Part shown: one piece after another, positions 1-7,472 of the stretch
How positions within the stretch are numbered: the first letter of the stretch is position 1
Layout: every line of letters starts with the position of its first letter
DNA from: Conexibacter woesei DSM 14684
GTDB taxonomy: Bacteria > Actinomycetota > Thermoleophilia > Solirubrobacterales > Solirubrobacteraceae
Assembly: GCF_000025265.1 (NCBI RefSeq)
Contig: NC_013739.1
Location: forward strand, 124,001-188,000
Length of the DNA: 64,000 nt
Reading direction: 5' to 3'
The notes under the pieces: generated by a model
The model's input: only the letters and a program-made list of their open reading frames with translations
The model's database searches: none
Told to the model about the DNA's origin: nothing
Position numbers and translations under genes: made by a program

Positions 1-1
1 G

Positions 2-1165
2 ACGTGGTGGTCGACGGCCGTGCCCGAGCCGATCAACGACATCGAGATCGACAACAACTACGCGACCTCGACCTGCTGCAAGGCGATCGCGCTGATCCCC
101 TGGGGCACCGCGTACGGCGACCAGCGCCAGGTCGAGATGAGCGACGTGCGCGTCCACGACAACACGCTCGCGGCGACCGACGCGGTCGGCTGCTGGTGCG
201 ACGACCCGTACACCGGCGAGCCGCCGTCGAGATTCACCAACCAGGAGCAGGACCAGGCGCCGATGAAGGACCTGACGTTCGCCAGAAACAGATACACCGG
301 ATCGACCGCGCTGACGAAGGCGCACATCCAGAACCTCGTCGCCGACTTCGCCAAGACGAGCCCGACGTTCATCCGCAACGGCGGCTTCGAGCGCACCGGC
401 CACGCGTACTGGTCGCGCGTGAGCAGAGCCGGCCAGTCCGACGCCGCCGACTACTCCGTCGGCCAGAACGGCTCGTGGTACGGCTACATCCAGTACTTCG
501 ACGTCGGCTACACGACGCTCTACCAGGGCGTGTCGCTGACCGGCGGGCAGACGTACACGCTGCGCGCGCGGATCCAGACACCGGACGGGAGCCCGGCGCG
601 GATGTATGTGTACGACACGTGCGGCGGCACGGGCGTGACGCAGAACGTCAGCTCGCTCGCGTGGACCGACGTCAGCCTCAGATTCACCGCGGCGTCGAGC
701 TGCGGCCGGTACATAGTCGGGTTCGACTCGGGCACGTTCACCTCAGGCGGCCTGCGCGTCGACGACGTGCTGCTCGAAGGGCCGCGGATCGACAACGACG
801 ACCCGGTGATCTCGTACGAGGGCCTCTGGTACCTCTACGAGCGCGCCGGCGACCACGGCGGGACGGAGCGGATGGCGACGCAGGCCGGCACCAGATCGAG
901 CGCGACCGTCACGTTCCGTGGCACGCGCGCGAGAGTGCTCGCCGTCCGCGGCGGCGACCGCGGCAGAGCCGACGTCTACCTCGACGGCGTCTACAAGACG
1001 ACGATCGACCAGTACAGCCCGACGACCGACCTGCAGTACGTCACGTACGACACCGGCACGGTCGCGGCCGGGACGCACGAGCTGAGAGTGGTGCCGACCT
1101 GGACCAAGCACCCCGCGTCGGCGAACACGGTGATCTCGGTCGACGCGGTCGAGGTCGTACGGTAG
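2..1165 (+). CDS. Secreted parallel beta-helix carbohydrate-active protein, 5' end missing
   Basis: This is the C-terminal 387 residues of a larger protein that starts left of the window; the frame is open from base 2 and ends with TAG. The first part (TWWSTAVPEPINDIEIDNNY and on, with a repeated 'MSDVRVHDN' type rung) lines up by eye with the middle of the protein at 2012-4807, which has a complete GH28/pectate-lyase-like beta-helix. After the helix comes a jelly-roll-like carbohydrate-binding region (about residues 125-260, 'NGGFERTGHAYWS') and a second beta-sandwich near the C-terminus. It probably cleaves or binds a plant-type polysaccharide outside the cell. Arginine is very often AGA, unlike the SDR gene that follows 4 bases downstream. 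Substrate cannot be named; the family call is by homology to the neighbour. Confidence 0.6.
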   Translation, partial: TWWSTAVPEPINDIEIDNNYATSTCCKAIALIPWGTAYGDQRQVEMSDVRVHDNTLAATDAVGCWCDDPYTGEPPSRFTNQEQDQAPMKDLTFARNRYTGSTALTKAHIQNLVADFAKTSPTFIRNGGFERTGHAYWSRVSRAGQSDAADYSVGQNGSWYGYIQYFDVGYTTLYQGVSLTGGQTYTLRARIQTPDGSPARMYVYDTCGGTGVTQNVSSLAWTDVSLRFTAASSCGRYIVGFDSGTFTSGGLRVDDVLLEGPRIDNDDPVISYEGLWYLYERAGDHGGTERMATQAGTRSSATVTFRGTRARVLAVRGGDRGRADVYLDGVYKTTIDQYSPTTDLQYVTYDTGTVAAGTHELRVVPTWTKHPASANTVISVDAVEVVR

Positions 1166-1169
1166 GCGG

Positions 1170-1922
1170 ATGAACGCAGACAGACGGCCGGCGGCGCTCG
1201 TGACGGGTGCCGCCGGCGGCATCGGCGGCGCGATCGTCGCCGCCCTCGGCGACGCCGGCTGGGACGTGCTCGCCGTCGACCTGCGCCCGGACCCGGAGAC
1301 GGGGCCGGGCGCGTCGTTCGCCGCCGACCTGACCACCCGCGAGGGGAACCGCGCCGCGGTCGAGCACGCGCTCGACCGCTTCGGCCGGCTCGACGCGATC
1401 GTCGCCAACGCCGGGATGCAGCACGTCGCGCCCGTCGCCGACTTCCCCGAGGACCGCTGGGACGCGCTGCTGGCGCTGATGCTGACGAGCCCGTTCCTGC
1501 TCGCGAAGTACGCCTGGCCGGCGCTCGCCGCCTCGGGCGACGGACGGATCGTCGCGGTCGCCTCGGCGCACGCGCAGGTCGCCTCGCCGTTCAAGTCGGC
1601 GTACGTGTCGGCCAAGCACGGCGTGCTCGGGCTGGTCAAGACGCTCGCGCTCGAAGGCGCCGAGCAGGGGATCACGGCGACCGCCGTCTGCCCGGGCTTC
1701 GTCCGCACCCCGCTCGTCGAGGCGCAGATCGGCGACCAGGCGCGCGCGCACGGCCTGCCGGAGGAGGACGTGCTGCGCGACGTGATCCTCGCGCCGCACG
1801 CCGTCAAGCGGCTGCTCGAACCGGAGGAGATCGCCGCGACCGTCGCCTTCCTGCTCGGCCCCGCCGGCCGCGCCTTCACGGGCGTGCCGGTGACGATGGA
1901 CCTCGGCTGGACCGCGCGCTGA
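1170..1922 (+). CDS. 3-hydroxybutyrate dehydrogenase-like short-chain dehydrogenase
   Basis: 250-residue classical SDR. The nucleotide-binding motif TGAAGGIGG is at residues 12-20, the NAG motif at 80-82, and the catalytic set Ser132, Tyr145, Lys149 is intact. Residues typical of D-3-hydroxybutyrate dehydrogenases are also present: Gln84 (GMQHV), His134 and Lys142 next to the active site, Gln in VEAQIGDQA, and the C-terminal GWTAR. It would interconvert 3-hydroxybutyrate and acetoacetate with NAD, or act on a similar short hydroxy acid. It starts 4 bases after the beta-helix gene, so it is probably cotranscribed with it, and it faces the converging gene at 2012-4807 across a hairpin. The context (polysaccharide-acting proteins) leaves open another hydroxy-acid or sugar substrate. 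Confidence 0.78.
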   Translation: MNADRRPAALVTGAAGGIGGAIVAALGDAGWDVLAVDLRPDPETGPGASFAADLTTREGNRAAVEHALDRFGRLDAIVANAGMQHVAPVADFPEDRWDALLALMLTSPFLLAKYAWPALAASGDGRIVAVASAHAQVASPFKSAYVSAKHGVLGLVKTLALEGAEQGITATAVCPGFVRTPLVEAQIGDQARAHGLPEEDVLRDVILAPHAVKRLLEPEEIAATVAFLLGPAGRAFTGVPVTMDLGWTAR

Positions 1923-1955
1923 GCTGCTTGCGCGCGGCGCCGGGCGGCCGCCGTG

Positions 1956-1998
1956 CGGGCAGTCGGCCCCGTGGGGAGAGAAAAGGGCCGACTGCCCG
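1956..1998. terminator. Hairpin between converging genes
   Basis: Inverted repeat with 14-base arms (CGGGCAGTCGGCCC and its complement) around a 15-base purine-rich loop. It lies between the 3' ends of the SDR gene on + and the beta-helix gene on -. No T-run follows on either side, so it is an I-shaped terminator candidate working in both directions. Confidence 0.6.
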
Positions 1999-2011
1999 GG
2001 TGGCCGGCGCG

Positions 2012-4807
2012 CTACCTACGCGGCAGCGCGACGCTTCGCGTCGTGCCGAGCGGCACGACCAGGTCCTTCGCGATCCCGTCGACGCGCAGCCGCACCGCGA
2101 CGCGCGCGCTCTTCGTGGGCCGCTGCGCCGGACGCAGCGTGACGGCGACGCGGCCCGAGCCGGCGGCGCGCGCCGTCGTCCCGGCCGTGCGGAACGTTCC
2201 GCTCACGCGCGCCGCTCCGCGCGCCCGCGCTCTCGTCGCCGCCACGGTGCAGCGCACCGCCGTGCGGCGCTTGACGAGCGTGCAGCTGACCGACACGTTC
2301 GCCGGATCGCCCGCGTCGCCCTTCGGCCCAGCGGCGCCGCGCGCCCCGGTCGGGCCGCCTGCGCCCGTTGCGCCGGCCGGACCGGTCGCGCCCGTCGCGC
2401 CGGCCGCGCCCGCAGGCCCTGCCGGACCGTCGGCCCCACGCTCGCCGGGCGCCCCGTCGGTTCCGTCAGCGCCGGCCGCGCCGTCCAGGCCTGCGAGGCC
2501 CGACGGGCCCGCTCTGACGACGATCGTGCGCGTCGCCGTCGTCGTCTCGCCGTGCGTGTCTCTCGCCTCGACCGTCACGGTGTACGTGCCGGGCGCGTCG
2601 TAGACGTGGTTGGCCTTCGAACCGCTCGTCGTCGTGCCGTCGCCGAGTCTCCAGCCGACCGTCACGCCGCCGCCGCGCGGCGCGTACGCGGGCGCCTCCA
2701 CGTAGACCGGGTGGCCGACGAGCGCTCTGCCCGGCACGACGACCGCGCCGAGGTCCGGACGCAGCTCCTCGAGGTGCGCGGCGGGCGCGGCGGGGTTGAC
2801 CCACTCCGGCACGACGATCGCGTCGAAGATGCCGTAGTCGTTCTCCGACGCCGCGTTCTTGCGGCCCGTGATGGTGAGTCTCAGCGTGTGTCTGCCGCTG
2901 CTCAGGGTGCCCGTGTCGAACACCTCGAGCCCGCCGATCTGCTGGCTGCCGTAGAGGTCGACGTCGCCTCTCGCCGCCCCGTCGACCGACATCTCGACGA
3001 TTCCTCCCCACGGCTTTCTGGCGGAGATCAGCTTCGCCTGCCCGCCGGTGTACGTCAGCGCCGCGGAGCCGCCGTCGTCGCCGGCGTGGTGGTCGGTCTC
3101 GCCGACGTCCCAGCCCGACCAGTCGCGCATCCACATGCCTCTCAGGACCCAGCGCGGGTCCTCGCTGTCGATCACCGGCATGTGCAGCTCGGCGTCGTCG
3201 AGCAGCGCCCAGGCGCCGTTCGCGGCGGTCCGCTCGATCCCGACGCGGACGAGGTCGCAGTTCGTCTCGACCGGGATCAGCAGCCGCTCGCGGCGGAAGC
3301 TGCGCGGGGCGACGAGCCGTCGTGCCAGCTCTCTGTTCGCGCAGGTGTCGCGCGCGACGAGCGCGAACGCGTGGCCGCTCGTGACGACGTTCGCCTCGAA
3401 CGTGTAGACCGCTCTGTTGCCGAGGCCGAGACGCGGCATCTGCAGCGTGGCGGCGTTCTTCAGGCTGATTCCCTGGTAGAGCGCGGCTCTCTGATTGCGG
3501 CGCGTCTCCAGGTACGCGGCGAAGCTGCCGCCGCGTCTCGCGAACGCGGCCTCGGCCGCTTCCGGCACCTCGGCCGGGTCGTCGGTCGCGCCGGCGTTGC
3601 CCTCGGGGCTCCACCAGACGGCCGCGGTTCTCTCGAAGTCGCCGTTCATCAGCGCCGGTGCGTTCGCGCGCGCGATCTCGAAGCGCGAGTCGGTGAAGAC
3701 GGGCGGGACCCACGAGTAGAACGGCCACATTCTGCCGTCGTAGGTGTTTCTCTCCATCACGATCCGCGTCATCGGCGCCTGCTCGCCGCGCCGGGTCGGC
3801 TGGATGAACGGTCTTCTCTCCGGGTTGAACGGGTTGTCGCAGTCGCAGTAGACCCACGTGTCGTTTCTCGACACGAGTCTGTTGTCGTGGATCCAGATGT
3901 CGGAGATCGCGGCGTCGCGCTTGTCGGCCGGCGTGCTCGCCCACGGGAGGAACGCGATCGAGTAGCGCGCGCCGAAGTTCTCGGCGTCGTTGTACGCCAG
4001 CTCGATGTCCTTCAGCGGCGTCGAGGTCGCCGAGCTCCACCACGAATCCTGGTCACGCGGGTCGAGGTGCTTCGTCTCCAGAACGAAGTTGTCGTCGCTC
4101 GTGCGGACTCTGTTGTGCAGCACTCTCACGCGCTGCGAGCCGCTGACGACGATGCCGTCGGCGCCGAGGTCGGGCGAGGTCGCGACGTCGTTGTTCGCGA
4201 CGAGGCCGTCGCTGGAGTGCAGCATCGTGATGATCGTCGTGCGCGCCTCGCGGATCGTGATGCCGCGGAGGGTGAAGCGCTGTGCCTCGAAGAAGCCGAC
4301 GGGGATGATGTCGATCCGTCTCGTGTGATCGGCCTGGACGGTCATCTGCAGCTTGCCGCTGCCGACGATCGCGACGTCGTGGACGCCTATCGCGCCGATC
4401 AGCGGATCGTTGTGGAAGTACGCGCGATGCCAGGGGATGTCCGTCGGCATGTCGAGGCCCGGGATCGGCGCCTTCGCGTAGTGGGCGACGTCCTGGCTCT
4501 GTCTCAGCGTGCCGTCGAGCCGCAGCGTGACGCCGGATCTCAGCTTCAGGCTGCCCGTCAGGAACGTTCTGCCGGCCGGCACGATCACCTCGCCGCCGCC
4601 TCTGGCGCCGATGTCGTCGATCGCCTGTTGGATCGCGGCGCGATCGTTCGTCGTGTCGTCGCCGGCCGCGTTGTACGGCGCCGCCGTCACGTCGGCCGAC
4701 GGGTCTCCCGGCGCCGCGGCGGCGGGTGCGCTCGCGACGGCGCCGACAGCGGCGGCGGCGACGAGCGCGGTGGGTACCGCGCGTCGCGCGGTGGACCACA
4801 GGGACAT
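2012..4807 (-). CDS. Secreted GH28-like parallel beta-helix protein with PKD domain and collagen-like tail
   Basis: 931 residues. A Sec signal peptide (about 1-32, ending APAAAAP) is followed by a polygalacturonase-type N-terminus (DVTAAPYNAAGDDTTNDRAA, then 'AIQQAIDDIGARGGGEVIVPAG'-like sequence) and beta-helix rungs up to about residue 370. Then come two beta-sandwich regions, a PKD domain at about 690-765 (GWRLGDGTT, YDAPGTYTVTV), a Gly-X-Y collagen-like stretch at 767-834, and a cysteine-containing C-terminal domain of about 97 residues. Polygalacturonase catalytic Asp residues could not be placed with certainty, so lyase, hydrolase or pure binding are all possible. Start is set by a good Shine-Dalgarno (GAAGGAGAG) upstream of ATG. 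It lies 62 bases behind the HisD-like gene on the same strand, so an operon is likely. Arginine codons are mostly AGA. Confidence 0.72.
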   Translation of the reverse strand: MSLWSTARRAVPTALVAAAAVGAVASAPAAAAPGDPSADVTAAPYNAAGDDTTNDRAAIQQAIDDIGARGGGEVIVPAGRTFLTGSLKLRSGVTLRLDGTLRQSQDVAHYAKAPIPGLDMPTDIPWHRAYFHNDPLIGAIGVHDVAIVGSGKLQMTVQADHTRRIDIIPVGFFEAQRFTLRGITIREARTTIITMLHSSDGLVANNDVATSPDLGADGIVVSGSQRVRVLHNRVRTSDDNFVLETKHLDPRDQDSWWSSATSTPLKDIELAYNDAENFGARYSIAFLPWASTPADKRDAAISDIWIHDNRLVSRNDTWVYCDCDNPFNPERRPFIQPTRRGEQAPMTRIVMERNTYDGRMWPFYSWVPPVFTDSRFEIARANAPALMNGDFERTAAVWWSPEGNAGATDDPAEVPEAAEAAFARRGGSFAAYLETRRNQRAALYQGISLKNAATLQMPRLGLGNRAVYTFEANVVTSGHAFALVARDTCANRELARRLVAPRSFRRERLLIPVETNCDLVRVGIERTAANGAWALLDDAELHMPVIDSEDPRWVLRGMWMRDWSGWDVGETDHHAGDDGGSAALTYTGGQAKLISARKPWGGIVEMSVDGAARGDVDLYGSQQIGGLEVFDTGTLSSGRHTLRLTITGRKNAASENDYGIFDAIVVPEWVNPAAPAAHLEELRPDLGAVVVPGRALVGHPVYVEAPAYAPRGGGVTVGWRLGDGTTTSGSKANHVYDAPGTYTVTVEARDTHGETTTATRTIVVRAGPSGLAGLDGAAGADGTDGAPGERGADGPAGPAGAAGATGATGPAGATGAGGPTGARGAAGPKGDAGDPANVSVSCTLVKRRTAVRCTVAATRARARGAARVSGTFRTAGTTARAAGSGRVAVTLRPAQRPTKSARVAVRLRVDGIAKDLVVPLGTTRSVALPRR
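2306..2509 (-). repeat. Collagen-like Gly-X-Y repeat coding segment
   Basis: About 22 consecutive Gly-X-Y triplets plus a final Gly-Asp (GPS GLA GLD GAA GAD ... GPK GDA GD), uninterrupted, inside the beta-helix protein between its PKD domain and C-terminal domain. Such stretches in bacterial surface proteins act as rigid stalks or trimerising rods. X and Y are mostly Ala, Thr, Asp and Pro. Confidence 0.85.
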
Positions 4808-4869
4808 GGACTCTCTCCTTCGTCGTGCGCCGCGGCGGCGAGCCGCCGCGGCGCGATGGTCACCGAGCG

Positions 4870-6210
4870 CTAGACGAGCGCGCCGGCGTACTTGCGCACG
4901 CGCACGTCACAGCTGCGCGCGTGGCCTTCGAAGTGCTCCAGGCGGCACTGACGGGCGCAGATCTCCCCGATCCGCGCGCTCGCCGCCGGGTCGCACTCCT
5001 GGTACGTGACGGTCTTGAGGAACTTCCCGACCCAGAGGCCGCCGGTGTAGCGGGCGGCGCCGGCGGTCGGCAGCACGTGGTTGGTGCCGATCGCCTTGTC
5101 GCCGTACGCGACGGTTGTGCCCTCGCCGAGGAAGAGCGCGCCGTACTGGCGCAGCGTGTCGAGGAACCAGCGCGGCTCCGCGGTCAGGATCTCGACGTGC
5201 TCGTAGGCGAACGCGTCGGCCAGCGCGGCCGCCTCCTCGCGGTCGCCGACGAGGTGGACCTCGCCGTAGTCGCGCCACGCCGGGCCGGCGACGTCGGCGG
5301 TCGGCAGCGTCTGGAGCTGACGCTCGATCTCGGCGAGCGCCGCGCGCGCGAGGCCCGCGTCGGTCGCGATCAGCGCGGCCGGCGAGGTCAGGCCGTGCTC
5401 GGCCTGGCCGAGCAGGTCGGCGGCGACGATCTCCGGGTCGGCGGTCTCGTCGGCGACCACGAGGATCTCGGTCGGGCCGGCGAAGAGGTCGATCCCGACC
5501 TCGCCGAACAGCTGCCGCTTCGCCTCGGCGACGTACGCGTTGCCGGGCCCGGCGAGGAAGTCGACGCGCTCGATCGTCTCGGTCCCGACGGCCATCGCGG
5601 CGACCGCCTGGACGCCGCCGAGCACGTGGATCTCGTCGGCGCCCGCGAGCTGCATCGCGGCGACGGTGAGCGCCGGGGGCGCGCCGTCCAGCGGCGGCGT
5701 GCACGCGATCACGTGCTCTACGCCGGCCGCCTTCGCCGTCAGGATCGACATCGCGGCGGAGGCGATCATCGGGTAGCGCCCGCCGGGGATGTACGCGCCG
5801 ACGCGCGCGATCGGCACGTGGCGGTGCCCGAGCCGCACGCCCGGCTGCGTCTCGACCTCGACGTCGTGCAGCGACGCCCGCTGCGCGAGCGCGAAGGCGC
5901 GGACCTGCTCCTGGCACCAGCGCAGATCCGCCAGCGCCTGCTCGCTCACCTGCGCGACGCACGCGTCGATCTGCTCGGTCGTGAGCCGGAACGACTCCGG
6001 CTCCCAGCGGTCGAACCGCGCTGACAGCTCCCGCACCGCCGCGTCCCCGCGCTCGCGGACCGCGCCGATGATCTCGGCGACGGTCGCGACGACCGCCGGA
6101 TCGCTCGCGCCGTTCGCTCTGTCGCCGCCCTCGCTCGTCGCCCGACCGGACCGCGTCCGCGCGCCCGTCCAGCCGTCTCTCGCCGCCTTCAGAACCTCTG
6201 CCATATCCAT
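4870..6210 (-). CDS. Histidinol dehydrogenase-family NAD-dependent dehydrogenase, catabolic HpsN-like type
   Basis: 446 residues. The HisD signature GPGNAYVAEAKRQLFG begins near residue 221, and the family zinc ligands are all present: Gln269/His272 (QAEH), Asp371 (YGDK) and His430 (EGHAR). The Glu-His general base pair is at 337-338 (YEHVEI). The segment YGDKAIGTNHVLPT followed by TGGLWVGKFLKT resembles the HisD branch that includes sulfopropanediol 3-dehydrogenase (HpsN) more than biosynthetic HisD. No other histidine-biosynthesis gene is nearby; instead the gene is divergent from a LacI repressor and upstream of a polysaccharide-acting gene. I infer oxidation of a polyol-type or sulfonated C3 compound to the acid by two NAD-dependent steps. 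True HisD remains possible. Confidence 0.72.
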   Translation of the reverse strand: MDMAEVLKAARDGWTGARTRSGRATSEGGDRANGASDPAVVATVAEIIGAVRERGDAAVRELSARFDRWEPESFRLTTEQIDACVAQVSEQALADLRWCQEQVRAFALAQRASLHDVEVETQPGVRLGHRHVPIARVGAYIPGGRYPMIASAAMSILTAKAAGVEHVIACTPPLDGAPPALTVAAMQLAGADEIHVLGGVQAVAAMAVGTETIERVDFLAGPGNAYVAEAKRQLFGEVGIDLFAGPTEILVVADETADPEIVAADLLGQAEHGLTSPAALIATDAGLARAALAEIERQLQTLPTADVAGPAWRDYGEVHLVGDREEAAALADAFAYEHVEILTAEPRWFLDTLRQYGALFLGEGTTVAYGDKAIGTNHVLPTAGAARYTGGLWVGKFLKTVTYQECDPAASARIGEICARQCRLEHFEGHARSCDVRVRKYAGALV

Positions 6211-6247
6211 GACTCCTAGTTGACTCCGGAGTCATGCTACGAGTCAA
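6209..6247. promoter_or_regulatory. LacI-type operator array
   Basis: A perfect 14-base palindrome TGACTCCGGAGTCA (6221-6234) with the central CpG typical of LacI-family operators lies 11 bases upstream of the HisD-like start. Extra half-sites flank it: ATGACTCC (6209-6216, on the start codon) and GAGTCAA (6241-6247). A further GAGTCAT (6332-6338) overlaps the ATG of the LacI gene. The arrangement suggests cooperative repression of the HisD-like operon and autoregulation. Confidence 0.7.
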
Positions 6248-6337
6248 GAGGGGGTGGATGCAAGCCGCCCGGTCAGGAAGCCGGCGGGCGACGGCACTGG
6301 CGAGCGGGCCTGTCGCCTATCCTGCCTCGCCTGAGTC

Positions 6338-7336
6338 ATGGCCGTCACGAGTCGGGACATCGCACGTGAGATCGGGCTGTCGCAGTCGACCGTCTCGCGC
6401 GCGCTGCGGGGCGATCCGCGCGTCACCCCCGCGACGCGCGAACGGGTGCGCGAGGCGGCGGAACGACTCCGCTACGTCCCCGACGCCGCGGCGCGCACGC
6501 TCACGACCGGCCGCACGCAGATCGTCGGCGTCGTCGTCGCCGACATCACGAACCCGTTCTATCCGGAGATCGTCGAGGTCCTCCACGGCGAGCTGGGGCA
6601 GGAGGGCTACGCGACCGTGCTGCTCAACGAGCCGCGCGCCGACGACCTCGCCGGCCAGCTGCGCGGCCGCTCCGTCGACGGGCTGATCGTCGTCTCCGCG
6701 CTGCTCGACGAGCAGTTCGCGCGTCAGCTCTCGCGGCTCGGGATGCCGGTCGTGCTGCTCAACCGCGACGTCGACGACACCGCCGTCGACTGCGTCGTCT
6801 CCGACAACGTCGCCGGCGGCGCGCTCGCCGCAGACCACCTGCTCGCGCTCGGCCACCGCCGCATCGGCCTCGTCGCCGGCCCCGCCAACACCTCGACGGC
6901 GCGCGATCGCGAGCGCGGCATGCGCCAAGCGCTCGCGCAGCACGGCGTCCCGCTCGACGACAGCCTCCGCCGCAGCGGCTCGTTCTCGCACCACTCCGGC
7001 CATCAGGGCTGCCTCGAGCTGCTGCGCCTGCCGCAGCCGCCGACCGCGCTCGTCTGCGCGAGCGACGTCGTCGCCTTCGGGGCGCTCGACGCCGCGAAGC
7101 GGCTCGGCGTCGCGGTTCCCGAGCGCCTCGCGGTCGTCGGCTACGACGACGTCGCGATGGCCGGATGGGAGGCCTTCTCGCTGACGACGATCCGCCAGCC
7201 GATGGCGCAGATGGCGCGGCGTGCGGTGCAGCTGCTGATGGAGCGGCTGCGGCCGGGCACGAGCGGCGAGGAGCCGCAGCGCGAGGTCTTCCCGCCGCAC
7301 CTCGTCAAGCGCGAGACGACCGCGCCGCCTGCCTGA
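6338..7336 (+). CDS. LacI-family transcriptional regulator
   Basis: 332 residues with the N-terminal helix-turn-helix and hinge (SRDIAREIGLSQSTVSRALRG, then RVTPATRERV) and a periplasmic-binding-protein-like effector domain. VPERLAVVGYDDVAMA and TTIRQPMAQMA near the C-terminus are classic for the family. It is divergent from the HisD-like gene with the operator array between them, and it precedes the Dpp-type importer operon on the same strand. It likely represses the flanking catabolic genes until a pathway intermediate binds. I found no in-frame AGA codon here, in sharp contrast to the exported protein encoded next door. Confidence 0.93.
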   Translation: MAVTSRDIAREIGLSQSTVSRALRGDPRVTPATRERVREAAERLRYVPDAAARTLTTGRTQIVGVVVADITNPFYPEIVEVLHGELGQEGYATVLLNEPRADDLAGQLRGRSVDGLIVVSALLDEQFARQLSRLGMPVVLLNRDVDDTAVDCVVSDNVAGGALAADHLLALGHRRIGLVAGPANTSTARDRERGMRQALAQHGVPLDDSLRRSGSFSHHSGHQGCLELLRLPQPPTALVCASDVVAFGALDAAKRLGVAVPERLAVVGYDDVAMAGWEAFSLTTIRQPMAQMARRAVQLLMERLRPGTSGEEPQREVFPPHLVKRETTAPPA

Positions 7337-7383
7337 CGCGACGGCGAGCGCCTGCCCGCCACGTCCAGCTCCGGCCCGAGAGG

Positions 7384-7411
7384 TTTCAACTCAGAACATT
7401 TGCTATATAAT
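7384..7411 (+). promoter_or_regulatory. Sigma-70 type promoter of the peptide ABC operon
   Basis: A perfect -10 hexamer TATAAT (7406-7411) in an unusually AT-rich patch, with a weak -35 candidate TTTCAA (7384-7389) at 16-base spacing. It lies about 60 bases upstream of the solute-binding protein start and 48 bases after the LacI stop, so the importer probably has its own promoter. Confidence 0.6.
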
Positions 7412-7472
7412 CTACGCTAGAGGTTGTCTGGGCCGGCCGTGCTGCCGGCCATGGAGAGCGAGGGAGATGCGA

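Noticed and set aside
1928-4873. 981-residue open frame on + opposite the beta-helix gene
   Set aside because: Arg-rich shadow of GC-rich coding DNA; the minus-strand frame has a signal peptide, PKD and collagen domains and a ribosome-binding site.
4870-6210. Biosynthetic histidinol dehydrogenase of a his operon
   Set aside because: No other histidine-biosynthesis genes, LacI control and HpsN-like motifs make a catabolic role more likely.
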